In this document: positions 1-7,272 of the stretch, piece by piece | How positions within the stretch are numbered: the first letter of the stretch is position 1 | Layout: every line of letters starts with the position of its first letter | Origin: Geosiphon pyriformis | Lineage: Eukaryota; Glomeromycota; Glomeromycetes; Archaeosporales; Geosiphonaceae | Direction of reading: 5' to 3' | DNA: 10,888 nucleotides | NCBI GenBank assembly: GCA_016748015.1 | Contig: JAAOMT010000235.1 | Span: forward strand, 132,565 to 143,452 | Notes under the pieces: generated by a model | Told to the model about the DNA's origin: nothing | Seen by the model: the letters and a program-made list of their open reading frames with translations, nothing else | The model's database searches: none | Made by a program: the position numbers and the translations under genes

Positions 1-83
1 TAGTACAAAAATCTGGCACCTATTTTGTTGTTAAAAATCTCATGGAAATCCCAGCACACATTATATTTGGCCAACTAACAGTT
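1..83 (+). other. possible gag-pol-like protein remnant at window edge
   Basis: The third forward frame is open from the window edge to a TAG at 81-83. It contains a stretch with the residues IPAHIIFGQL. Glomeromycotina Ty3-like polyproteins, as I remember them, often carry a similar 'IPA-x-IT(Y/F)-x-QL' stretch upstream of the protease. If that is right, this is the upstream part of a Ty3 element on the same strand as copy A. The piece is only 26 codons and AT-rich, and the match is from memory, so it could be chance or the 5' UTR of the LINE-like element that follows. Confidence 0.22.
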
Positions 84-132
84 TAGAAAAACAGTTCTAT
101 AAAACTAAAAAACTCTTTCTCTCTTAATTTTC

Positions 133-477
133 ATGACCATAACTAAAGCTAAGAATAAAAAAGTTCCAAACAGTACTTTTTTTATAGTAACTAATAAAGT
201 TTTAACATGAGAGGGCCTTTCTGTTATTGAAGCAGCTAGACAAAACATTCTGGCTACATTTCCATTAAAAAATATTAGTGAAAAGCTGCTTTTAGCAGCT
301 TCTGGTTTATTTTCTTCTCTAGTCAAAGTTTCTTCAAAAAAACACACTTGGGTTAGTTCCAGTGTAGTCTCTACTATTTCTAAAAACCCAAAGATTTTTA
401 ATAACAGGCCAGTCAACAAGTTGGTCTTTCCTGCTTTTACCACTCCCACTATTACTTCTACTGTTACTGCTTCATAA
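133..477 (+). pseudogene. decayed upstream reading frame of the LINE-like element
   Basis: The first forward frame reads from an ATG at 133 to a TAA at 475-477 that is followed at once by the ATG of the next segment. A TGA at 208-210 interrupts it. The product would be rich in Ser, Thr, Lys and Val with no domain I recognise. It is in the same frame as the downstream ORF1 N-terminus, so it may be the true ORF1 start with decayed stops, an upstream ORF, or simply 5' UTR. A long opposite-strand open frame (105-644) covers the same DNA and encodes a hydrophobic sequence. I treat that as a shadow, but which strand was once coding is not certain here. Confidence 0.3.
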
Positions 478-1115
478 ATGGCTGTGAAAGCCAAAAATTC
501 CAAAAAACAGCAGCAGGCAGTCACAACTGCTATGGTCACACCAAACCCCTTTGTGGTTCCAGATGAGATCTTCAGTAAAATCTCTACAGCAGCAGCCAGC
601 CCTATTCCTGATATGGATGGCAACAGCAGCAGCACATCTCCCAAGATGGGCCAAGATTAACCACTGGCTGTGTTGCCTGATGTGGTACTCTTTGGCAGAT
701 CATTGTCAATCCCAGTAGCAAAACAGTCCATCAATCTAGATAATCTCAAAGATTGGGCTGATCAAATGGAAATGGAATCAACTGTCCCCCCCCAGTTTCT
801 GGTGTATCTGATGCTGGTGCTTGGGTGAATGTGAGTGGACATCAAAGATTCTCTGGTTGGGTGGCCTCCAATCTTGTACCTGGTACTATGTTTAAAATCA
901 AGATGGCTTTGCTCAGTTCTTTGTTTCAGTTGCTGCCTGGTTGTATTGGGCTTAAATCTGTTTCACGAGATGCTGTCAAGTTGTTCTGTATGGAATTTGC
1001 ATTTCAGGAGTGTCTAAATGGTGCTACCAAAGTGGCCATTGGTGATAAGATTTTTTTGACCACTCTTAAGATTGCACAGTCTTCAGGAGTGACCTCTGTT
1101 TCTTCCCCTTCTTTG

Positions 1116-1325
1116 TCAGTTGCACTGCGCAATGTACCCTTGAGTACCTCTTCTGATGACATCAAATCTGCTCTTGGCATTTTTGGTGTTATCACTTCTG
1201 TTAAGTTGAAGCCTGTTGGCTTATGGCAATATGCTGTGGTTAACTTTAAGGACATTTTTTCTGCTGCTGCTGCTTTCTCTAACTGGTCTGTGTTGGTCAG
1301 AAAAGTTAATGTTAAGATTCTTCCC
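1116..1325 (+). other. RRM-like domain 1 of LINE ORF1
   Basis: A beta-alpha-beta-beta-alpha-beta pattern is readable. The RNP2-like strand is VALRNVPLS and the RNP1-like strand is QYAVVNFKD, with a helix SSDDIKSALGIFG between them. RNP1 lacks the usual central Gly-Phe/Tyr pair in ideal form, so this is a divergent RRM. It would contact the element's RNA. Confidence 0.5.
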
Positions 1326-1364
1326 ATTGCCAACCAAAAGGAGGTTATCTCCTCAAGAGATGCT

Positions 1365-1571
1365 TTCAAAGCTAAACTGGTTAATCTTCCATTTGGCTGC
1401 ACTGCATTTGAGATAAGTGATCTGGTCTTCCAAGTTGGTGGCCGTATGTGCTTTATTCCCCGCTCTCCTGATTCCTATTAACATCAATGCTTTGCTGTGG
1501 TGACTTTTAATTCCTTAGAATCTTTAAATACTGCTGTTTCAAAAACTGGTATTTTACGTGGCTGCCGCATC
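1365..1571 (+). other. RRM-like domain 2 of LINE ORF1, interrupted by a stop
   Basis: The RNP2-like strand is AKLVNLPFG and the RNP1-like strand is QCFAVVTFNS. The in-frame TAA at 1479-1481 falls between these strands, and the second half (HQCFAVVTFNSLESLNTA) is still readable in the same frame. That the domain pattern resumes after the stop is the reason I call it a single broken gene and not two. Confidence 0.45.
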
Positions 1572-1598
1572 TAGTGAGAAACTCCTGAATGTTGTCAC

Positions 1599-1640
1599 TG
1601 CTATAGATGTCAAAGTTTAGATCATTTGGCTGTGAACTAC
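1599..1640 (+). other. CCHC zinc knuckle with last Cys replaced by Tyr
   Basis: In the ORF1 frame the spacing is C-x2-C-x4-H-x4-Y: Cys codons at 1599 and 1608, His at 1623, Tyr (TAC) at 1638. The canonical Gag/LINE ORF1 knuckle is C-x2-C-x4-H-x4-C, so a single G-to-A change (TGC to TAC) explains the loss. It sits directly after the second RRM and before the coiled coil. Confidence 0.55.
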
Positions 1641-2135
1641 AAGGTGTTGCCACCTTTCTCTCCCAAACTCTCTTCTAATTCTGCTGGTGGTCCCGTCTTT
1701 CTCAAGTTGTCTCTTGTTGAAGCTAAATCCTATGCCAAAGCTGCCACCTCTGTGGTTCTTTCAGTTGCTGCTGTTGCTAATATGGGTCTGGCTTTCAGTA
1801 CATTTCCCAAAGTTGTGGGGCCGCTGTTGCCGGTTGCCTCCTCTGGTTCAGATGTTGCTGTTAATACTAGATTGGCTTCTCTGGAAACCCAACTTAGTGA
1901 ACTGTCTTTGTTGATCAAATCTATAGTTGAGCCTGTGGGTTCTTTGGTTGCATTGGTTACTACGTTATTGTCTACTCCACCAGTTATGACTAAGGCAATG
2001 AAGGAAAGTGTGATTGGATTGGGAAACCAAATTAAGGCTGTTCATGCTGTGGCTTCTGTGCTGCAAAAGGAAGTGGAGATTCTCAAGTTAAGGAGTGAGA
2101 AGGTACAATATAACATATCTGATGATAAAGACATA

Positions 2136-2159
2136 GATGATGATGATGATGATGATGAT
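2136..2159 (+). repeat. (GAT)8 microsatellite coding poly-Asp
   Basis: Eight perfect GAT triplets are in frame in the ORF1 tail and extend an Asp-rich acidic patch (preceded by SDDKDID). Likely a slippage expansion; length may vary between copies. Confidence 0.9.
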
Positions 2160-2465
2160 GCTAAAAATTTTTCGGTCTATGATGATACATTTGATGCAAT
2201 GATAGAGTTATGGGAAGTTCAATCCTCTAATATCAAGTCCGATCCAGATCAGACAGCTAAGTGGATGAGCAGTCTTGTTAAAAGTAGTCATGAACTGGTA
2301 TGCATTATGGGTAAGATGTATGAATTAGATATGTTTAATACATTAGGTAGCAAAGATAGTACTAGCGTGTAGTTAGAGCTTTCTGCTTGTGGTTAGCTGC
2401 ATCTTGTAATATGTATTATTGGGTGAGCTGGCTTTATGAAACCACCATATTACTGTGGACTAACT

Positions 2466-2471
2466 AATAAA
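2466..2471 (+). terminator. AATAAA polyadenylation signal of the LINE-like copy
   Basis: The sequence AATAAA lies 24 bases before the A-tract begins at 2496, the expected spacing for a cleavage/polyadenylation signal. The 3' UTR from the ORF1 stop is about 120 bases. Confidence 0.6.
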
Positions 2472-2495
2472 CAACCAGTATGGCTACATGTTAAC

Positions 2496-2519
2496 AAAAA
2501 AAAAAAAACAAAAAAAAAA
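2496..2519 (+). repeat. A-tail of the LINE-like copy
   Basis: Thirteen A, one C, then ten A, followed by CAAAGAGAACC. The last part aligns with the coding sequence of copy B, where the same place reads CAAAAAGAACCC. The A-tail therefore marks the insertion junction into the Ty3 copy. Confidence 0.75.
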
Positions 2520-3915
2520 CAAAGAGAACCTTCTCTTGAAAAAAGAAAAATAGACATTTAAAATCTGTTGGCTAGAAATAGCCCAGTTATTTTAAAAGAA
2601 AATAATACCCCTGGACAAATCCATATAATACAACATATTATTACCACAAAAGAAACTTGTCTTATCTATTTGAAGCCTTATTAATCCAATTGATGCAATA
2701 ATGAGTTTATCAAGAAAGAGATAAACCAGATGAAAGATCTTGGATTCATACAAAAAACCAAGAGTAAATGAGCTTTCTCAGTTGTAGTGGTATCTAAAAA
2801 AAGTAAAACCCTATGCTTCTGCATTGATTACTGCCATTACTATAAGAGACATGTACCCACTCCTTAAAATTGATGCAATGCTAGATAAATTTAATAGTGC
2901 TGCTTTCTTTTCAATTATTAACTTAACTGCTAGATTCTGGCAAGTAGAGATGGATCCAGAAAACAGAAAGAAAACTGCCTTCATCACCAAGTATAACACC
3001 TATGAATTCACAGTCATGCCTTTTGGTCTTATCAATGCTCCTCCCACTTTTCAACACCTAATGAATAAAGTGTTTAAATCAGTAAAAAAAAACTTTGTTC
3101 TGGTTTATTTGGATGATATAATGATATATTCAAAAACCTGGAATAAACATCTTGAACATTTACAAAAGGTTTTTGACCTGCTCAAAAATGCTGGTTTCAA
3201 GATCAATCCAATCAAATCTTTCTTTGGATGCCAATCCACCCAGTTCTTTGGTCATCTTATTACAAAAGATGAAATCTTCTCTGACTTAGCTAAAGTTGAA
3301 AAAGTTCAGAACATTAAACAACCAATGAATGTTCCTGAACTACACTCTTTCTTTGGTTTGGCCTTTTACTATTGCAAATTTATTAAAAATTTCTCCAAAA
3401 TTGCCTTTCCTCTCAATCAGCTACTCAGAAAAAATGTCAATTATCACTGGGACACTCATTAACAAAAAGCTTTTGAAATTTTGAAGGAAAAACTTGTTAC
3501 TGAACCAATTTTCAAGCAACTTGATTTGGACCAACCTTTTATCCTCTACACTGATACATCCAGCTATGGACTTGGTGCTGTTCTTTTACAGAAAGATGAA
3601 AATGGCAGAGAACATGCCATAGCATATACCAGTAGATCCCTCACACCAGCAGAAAAGAACTATTCAGTTATTAAACAAGAATGTTTAGCAGTAGTTTGGG
3701 CTATTAGTTACTGGGATCAATATCTTCTTGGTGCAAAATTCTTAGTGGTAACAGATCATCAAGCCTTGGTTTGGCTGCACAATAAAAAGAAGCTGGAACA
3801 CAAATGAATAATTTACTGGATACTCCACTTGGATGAATTTGACTATGATATTCAACACTACAAAAGAGCAAATCATCAAAATGCTGATGTTCTCTCTAGA
3901 CTTACCATTCAATGA
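2520..3915 (+). pseudogene. pol: copy A reverse transcriptase-RNase H, inactivated
   Basis: RT and RNase H would make the cDNA in the virus-like particle. The left part has stops TAA 2559, TAA 2682, TGA 2691 and TGA 2769, three of them at codons that are Gln or Trp in copy B. An 11-base deletion near 2831 then removes part of the FC(V/I)DY..LN region and shifts the frame. From 2824 the frame is open to TAA 3460, then to TGA 3805 (Arg in copy B), and ends at TGA 3913 after the RNase H terminus NADVLSRL. Readable motifs are FWQVEM, YEFTVMPFGL, YLDD (3106-3117), TDTSSYGLGAVL and TDHQALVWL. The motif-A Asp is Asn (AAC, 2920-2922) and TAGF became TARF. The YLDD box itself is intact. Clearly dead. 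Confidence 0.85.
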
Positions 3916-5233
3916 TAGTACAATCTCTCAAACCAAATCAACTTAATTATTAGTAACTTTTTCACAAACAAACATGATAATGGACTTGGACAACTATTCT
4001 GCCTTAATAGAATTTTTGGATAAAGGACAATACCCACTAGAATACACTTGATAGCAAAAAGAACATTTGTGCAAACAATCAAATTTCTATTTGATTTGCC
4101 AAAACCAACTATATAAAAGAAATAGAAAAGATCTTGACCACCTCCAGAGAGTCATCAGATTTAAAGAAAGAGAAATTGTAATATACAACATGTACACTGA
4201 CCTATTAGCTGAACACTTTGGAAAAACAAAAACAATTCAGAAAACTTTAGCTCACTATTATTGGCCTATCTTGGGAAAGGACATTACTGAATACATCAAA
4301 ACTTGTGACATCTGTCAAAGAAAATGCAAACCCAATCGCAAAAAAAATATCCATCCAATCTCTGTTGGTCAACCCTTTGACAGAATTGGTATAGATGTTG
4401 TTGGATCTTTAACAATAACTCCAGATGGCAACAGATATATTATTACAGTTATTGACTATCTTATAAAGTGGATAGAAGCAAGAGCCACTTTAGACCAAAC
4501 AGCAGTCTCAATAGCCAATTTCATTTATAAAGATATCATCTGCCATTATGGCTGCCCCAAAAAACTTTTATCTAATAGAGGAAGAGCTTTTTACAGTACA
4601 CTGGTTGAAAAACTTTGTAGAAAAATAGAAATATGTTATAAATTTCCCTTCTCTTATCACCTCCAAACAAATGACCTAGTAAAATGTTTCAATAGAACAC
4701 TATGTGAAACCCTAACCAAAACCAGCAAAGAAACAAACTTATGAAACAAAGTACTGCCTTCAGCTTTGTTTGCTTATAGAACTATAAATCATAACATAAC
4801 AAGTTATGAACCTTTTTATCTGCTCTATGAACACATGGCAACATTACTAATAGAAACTGATATTAAAACAATATTCTTTGAAGAAATCACAATAGGGAAT
4901 TACAAAGACATTTTGCAAAGAAGACTTGGTATCATTCTTAACTCATTAGTAGAAGCACAAATAATTGCCTTTGAAAAGATAAAACAATTCCAAGAGAAGC
5001 TTAAGAAAAAGAAAACATATAAAACACTTTCTTTAAGTGTTGGTGACTTGGTACTAGAATACCATTCTGACAGACACAATGTCTATGGTGATAAATTCTC
5101 TAGCTGGTGGAAAGGACTCTTTATAGTCAACAAAGTTTTGAACAATGGTTCTTATATCTTACAAGATCAATATGGAACAATCTTCAATGATTGTCCTGTT
5201 CATGGCACACGACTCAAGAAATATCATAAATGA
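3916..5233 (+). pseudogene. copy A integrase, inactivated
   Basis: Integrase joins the cDNA ends to the target. After the RNase H stop, the linker continues in the RNase H frame to about 3958. A 2-base loss relative to copy B then moves it to the second frame, which runs to 5233 with stops TGA 4049, TAG 4052 and TGA 4742. The H2C2 zinc domain reads MYTDLLAEHFG...CDIC, so the first His is Tyr (4193-4195) while the second His and both Cys remain. In the catalytic core the first Asp (GID, 4394) is kept, the second is Asn (LLSNRG, 4574) and the Glu is Lys (LVKCF, 4682). The C-terminal domain holds a KFSSWWKGLFIV stretch, a divergent GPY/F module. Three key positions are lost, so it cannot work. 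Confidence 0.85.
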
Positions 5234-5802
5234 TTTAATTGGCTGCCTTTTGTGGTAATACCAACTCAAATAATCAGCAAAAATTAAATATTAATAAATG
5301 CACCATTCCCAAAACAGAGGTATCTTCAATTGACATGAACAATTATTTTCTGGATCAAAACATTCAAAACATCTTTTATACTCTTCATAAGTATTGGATC
5401 AAAAACTATCCAAATGCTATTCTGACCATTGGAAAACAAACCACCATAACTGATAATAGTGGAACACATACTGTTATTAAACCAAAGAAAACTACTACCA
5501 GAAGAGAAAGAATTGGTAGTAAAATGGATAAATATCTGTTAGAAAGTATAATAGCAGCTATACTCACACCTTCCAACACAATTGGAAAAACACTTCAAAA
5601 AATCTTACCTATAGACAAAAACTTGTCATATAGAAGACAATTAGAACTCTATGGTCACCTTGGTGAAATTATAGAGAATATAAAACTCATGAAAAAAACA
5701 ACTTCAGAGATACAAGCAAAAATTTTGGGCATTATACAGTTAGATGTCTCAAGAGTTTTAACTATTGCTAAAAGAGCCCAAAACTCTAATACAAAGATTT
5801 AG
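5230..5802 (+). pseudogene. copy A third ORF downstream of integrase, unknown protein
   Basis: An ATG at 5230 overlaps the integrase stop as ATGA and opens a frame that runs to TAG 5800-5802, interrupted only by a TAA at its third codon (5236-5238). The predicted product (about 190 residues) is basic and mostly soluble. It has SGTHTVIKPKKTTT, KMDKYLLESI and LDVSRVLTIAKRA stretches, no signal peptide or clear membrane segment, and no domain I recognise. The same ORF lies at the same place in copy B, where it ends at a homologous but slightly later stop; copy A has one extra base near 5780 that gives an early stop. I do not assign a function; an element-specific extra ORF or the C-terminal part of a longer pol product are both possible. 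Confidence 0.6.
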
Positions 5803-5874
5803 TCTCTTGAATACAAAACTTATTTTGCCTTAAGTATTATATATCTTATCCATAAAAAACTTCAACAAACTAGT

Positions 5875-6312
5875 ATTACGGGTTGGAGTAACAAGCTAAT
5901 GGATAGCAAGGGAGAACAAGATTGTAGGGTGATAGAAATAATCAAATAGAAATTCAACTTTAAAGAGCGAATTGAATGAGTATGGATTCAATATGCAAGA
6001 TCAGTCTCATAAAATATCTCAGTCGCTATTCTTTTCAAAGGTAACAAGGGAATTTGAAGGTAGAGGGATAGTCTGTACTATCAAACAATTAATCACCACT
6101 GGTATAATTTTATGCCTCACGTCGGTGCTCTTAGAATTCAATATCAGGTATCAACTTGTGCTTTTCAGTCATGTTTATTCAAATAATCTTCAAATGTTAC
6201 AATTATATACGTCAGGAAAAGGCCAACAAGTAATCTTTTATCCTAAGATGTTCAAATACTTGAAGGTAAGGAAAAAGAAATTTAGCAATAAGAAAGTGAT
6301 TAAGATGAAAGT
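5875..6312. other. unassigned spacer between the two Ty3 copies
   Basis: This stretch has no counterpart in copy B and lies outside the probable LTR. A plus-strand frame from ATG 5972 runs to 6343, about 123 codons of hydrophobic and Lys-rich composition. It runs 31 bases into the LTR and shows no domain I recognise, so I do not call it a gene. I see no tRNA, inverted repeat or long simple repeat. It may be host DNA, or an insertion that replaced the end of copy A. Confidence 0.4.
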
Positions 6313-6319
6313 TGTTATT

Positions 6320-6329
6320 TTTATTTATT
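6320..6329 (-). terminator. overlapping AATAAA polyadenylation signals in LTR
   Basis: Two overlapping AATAAA hexamers are readable on the minus strand (6320-6325 and 6324-6329), just inside the probable LTR end, where the R-U5 polyadenylation signal of an LTR element is expected. AT-rich context makes chance occurrence possible. Confidence 0.4.
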
Positions 6330-6376
6330 TGATTTTTGTCTGAAAGATGATTTTCTACAGCTAAGAGACTTATTGC

Positions 6377-6383
6377 TTATATA
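6377..6383 (-). promoter_or_regulatory. TATA box of the copy B LTR
   Basis: TATATAA on the minus strand lies 11 bases downstream of the last 12-base repeat and about 64 bases before the LTR end, so transcription could begin near 6350. That position fits a U3 promoter. Confidence 0.5.
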
Positions 6384-6394
6384 GCTATTGAAAG

Positions 6395-6454
6395 TGGTCA
6401 ATGACCAGGTCAACGGTCAGGTCAACGGTCAGGTCATTGATCAGGTCAATGATC
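6395..6454 (-). repeat. five tandem 12-bp repeats in LTR U3 (AGGTCAACGGTC type)
   Basis: Five consecutive 12-base units on the plus strand: TGGTCAATGACC, AGGTCAACGGTC twice (6407-6418, 6419-6430), AGGTCATTGATC, AGGTCAATGATC. The first contains the palindrome GGTCAATGACC; the last two form an inverted pair (TCATTGA/TCAATGA). Dyad units repeated just upstream of a TATA box suggest activator binding sites of the LTR. Confidence 0.85.
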
Positions 6455-6469
6455 ACTATCTAAAAATAG

Positions 6470-6500
6470 AGTGGCTAATTATATGACATTAGTGGCTAAT
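6470..6500 (-). repeat. paired 10-bp direct repeat AGTGGCTAAT
   Basis: AGTGGCTAAT occurs at 6470-6479 and 6491-6500, 21 bases apart start to start, about two helical turns. It lies in the U3 part of the probable LTR, upstream of the 12-base repeats, so may be a second protein-binding element. Confidence 0.7.
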
Positions 6501-6542
6501 ACATGTGATAATTAATAAAAATTATGAGTTTCAACCATAACA

Positions 6543-6556
6543 TCATCCTCTCTAAA
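6543..6556 (-). other. probable polypurine tract next to the 3' LTR
   Basis: On the minus strand the sequence TTTAGAGAGGATGA directly precedes the TGTTAT LTR start. Ty3-type elements prime plus-strand DNA from a purine run ending at the LTR. One T breaks the purine run. The stretch between here and the third-ORF stop (6557-6670) is a short 3' UTR with no feature I can name. Confidence 0.5.
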
Positions 6557-6670
6557 GAGATTAAGCTCCAGTAAAATCAAGCTATTTATAGGGTATTTTA
6601 ATTGAAGGGTTTTGTCTAACTCAAAACTAACTGGTTTGTTGAAGTCTTTTGTGGATAAAGTATATAGTAC

Positions 6671-7272
6671 TTAAGACAAAATAAGCTTTGTATCCAAGAG
6701 ACCAAATCTTTGTATAAGAGTTTTGGCTCTTTTTGCAATGGTCAAAACTCTTGAAACATCTAAATATATAATGCCCAAAATTTTCATTTGTATCTCTAAA
6801 GTTGTTTTCTTCATGAGCTTTATTTCTTCTATGATTTCACCAAGACAACCATAGAGTTTTAGTTGTCTTCCATATGACAAGTTTTTGTCTATGGGCAAGA
6901 TTTCCTTAATCGTTTTTCTAATTGTCATGGAAGGTATTAGTATTGCTGCTGTTATGCTTTCTAGCAAATACTTATCCATTTTGCTACCAATTCTTTTTCT
7001 TTGGTAGTGGTTTTCTTTGGTCTAATAACAGTATGTGTTCCACTGTTATCAGTTATGGTAATTTGTTTTCTAATGGTCAGAGTAGCATTTAGATAATTTT
7101 TGATTCAGTACTCATGGAGAGTATAGAAAGTGTTTTGAATGTTTTGATCTAGAAAATAATTGTTCATGTTAATTGAAGATACCTCTGTTTTGGGAATGAT
7201 GCATTTATTTATATCTGATTTTTGTTGATCATTTGGGTCGGTATTATCACAACAGGTAACCAATCAGATCAT
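6671..7272 (-). pseudogene. copy B third ORF downstream of integrase, unknown protein
   Basis: The counterpart of the ORF after copy A's integrase. ATG 7272-7270 overlaps the integrase TGA (7271-7269) as ATGA. The third codon is TGA (7264-7266), a second stop TGA is at 7105-7107 (Trp in copy A), and one base is missing near 6995 relative to copy A. From there the second half is open to TAA 6671-6673, ending in QRFGLLDTKLILS. Without the lesions the product would be about 200 residues. Conserved blocks are SGTHTVI(K/R)PKKTTT, IGSKMDKYLLESI, ILPIDKNLSY, LDVSRVLTIAKRA. I recognise no family. That it sits between integrase and the LTR in both copies argues that it belongs to the element. Confidence 0.62.

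Larger units (their letters stand above)
478..2372 (+). pseudogene. LINE ORF1-like RNA-binding protein, broken
   Basis: LINE ORF1 proteins bind the element's RNA and package it with ORF2; many fungal types use RRM and CCHC domains. Starting at ATG 478, one frame runs with a TAA at 658-660 and stays open to a run of eight C at 786-793, where the reading must shift to the third frame. That frame then runs to 2372, broken by TAA 1479-1481, TAG 1572-1574 and TGA 1575-1577. Along it lie two RRM-like domains (about 1116-1325 and 1365-1571), a zinc knuckle (1599-1640), a likely coiled coil (about 1863-2102), an eight-Asp run and an acidic C-terminus. GTG 825 and TTG 1626 can be taken as starts only because the upstream frame is broken; they are not real starts. 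The Lys/Gln-rich N-terminus is consistent with nucleic acid binding. ORF1 assignment is fairly sure from domain order; the family name is inference. Confidence 0.6.
84..2519 (+). mobile_element. LINE-like non-LTR retroelement copy, ORF1 only, with A-tail
   Basis: This is a plus-strand unit with a decayed ORF1 (RRM, RRM, CCHC knuckle, coiled coil), a short 3' UTR, an AATAAA at 2466-2471 and a terminal A-rich tract at 2496-2519. That order and a 3' poly(A) end are typical of LINEs copied by target-primed reverse transcription. No apurinic endonuclease or reverse transcriptase ORF2 lies between the ORF1 stop at 2372 and the tail, so this is an internally deleted or ORF1-only derivative, or a retrocopy of an ORF1 transcript. 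The 5' boundary is not defined: 84 is only the first base after the preceding fragment. I see no clear target-site duplication. The tail abuts the interior of a Ty3 pol gene, so it probably inserted there. Confidence 0.6.
2520..5874 (+). mobile_element. Ty3/Gypsy retrotransposon copy A, truncated at both ends
   Basis: The stretch is homologous, in inverted orientation, to the minus-strand element on the right of the window from its PR-RT linker to past its third ORF. It is cut on the left at the LINE A-tail, so protease is missing. On the right, similarity stops at CTTCAACAAACTAGT, ending near 5874. That corresponds to about 6630 in copy B, so copy A lacks roughly the last 87 bases of 3' UTR, the polypurine tract and the LTR. 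Gene order RT, RNase H, integrase is diagnostic for Ty3/Gypsy (Metaviridae-type) elements of fungi. Confidence 0.85.
6313..6542 (-). repeat. probable 3' LTR of copy B (230 bp)
   Basis: Read on the minus strand, it starts TGTTATGG and ends ATAACA, giving a perfect 6-base terminal inverted repeat TGTTAT/ATAACA with the usual TG...CA ends. It directly follows a purine-rich tract, as a 3' LTR should. Inside, in order, are paired 10-base repeats, five 12-base repeats, a TATATAA box and AATAAA signals, which is a U3-R-U5 layout. The 5-base flank outside is AAAGT on the plus strand; the matching target duplication would lie beyond the unseen 5' LTR. Start is well supported; the end rests on the short inverted repeat and could be further left. 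Confidence 0.62.

Noticed and set aside
105-644. Minus-strand open frame of 179 codons, hydrophobic, opposite the LINE 5' region
   Set aside because: The plus strand fits LINE ORF1 better (Lys/Gln-rich N-terminus leading in frame to the RRM part), and the antisense product has no recognisable domain. Kept only as a doubt in the 133-477 entry.
4793-5233. A chromodomain at the integrase C-terminus
   Set aside because: The end shows a GPY/F-like KGLFIV stretch and then stops at KKYHK/KKYYK. No aromatic cage pattern of a chromodomain follows.
5972-6343. 123-codon plus-strand open frame in the spacer
   Set aside because: It runs into the probable LTR, has no domain and no conserved counterpart in the window. 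Length is not unusual by chance.
6407-6448. AGGTCA direct repeats resembling nuclear-receptor half-sites, and TTGACC resembling plant W-boxes
   Set aside because: Neither factor type is known to act this way in such fungi; the short match is a by-product of the 12-base repeat.
6395-6500. CRISPR-like array from regular short repeats
   Set aside because: Units are tandem without spacers and lie in a eukaryotic LTR.
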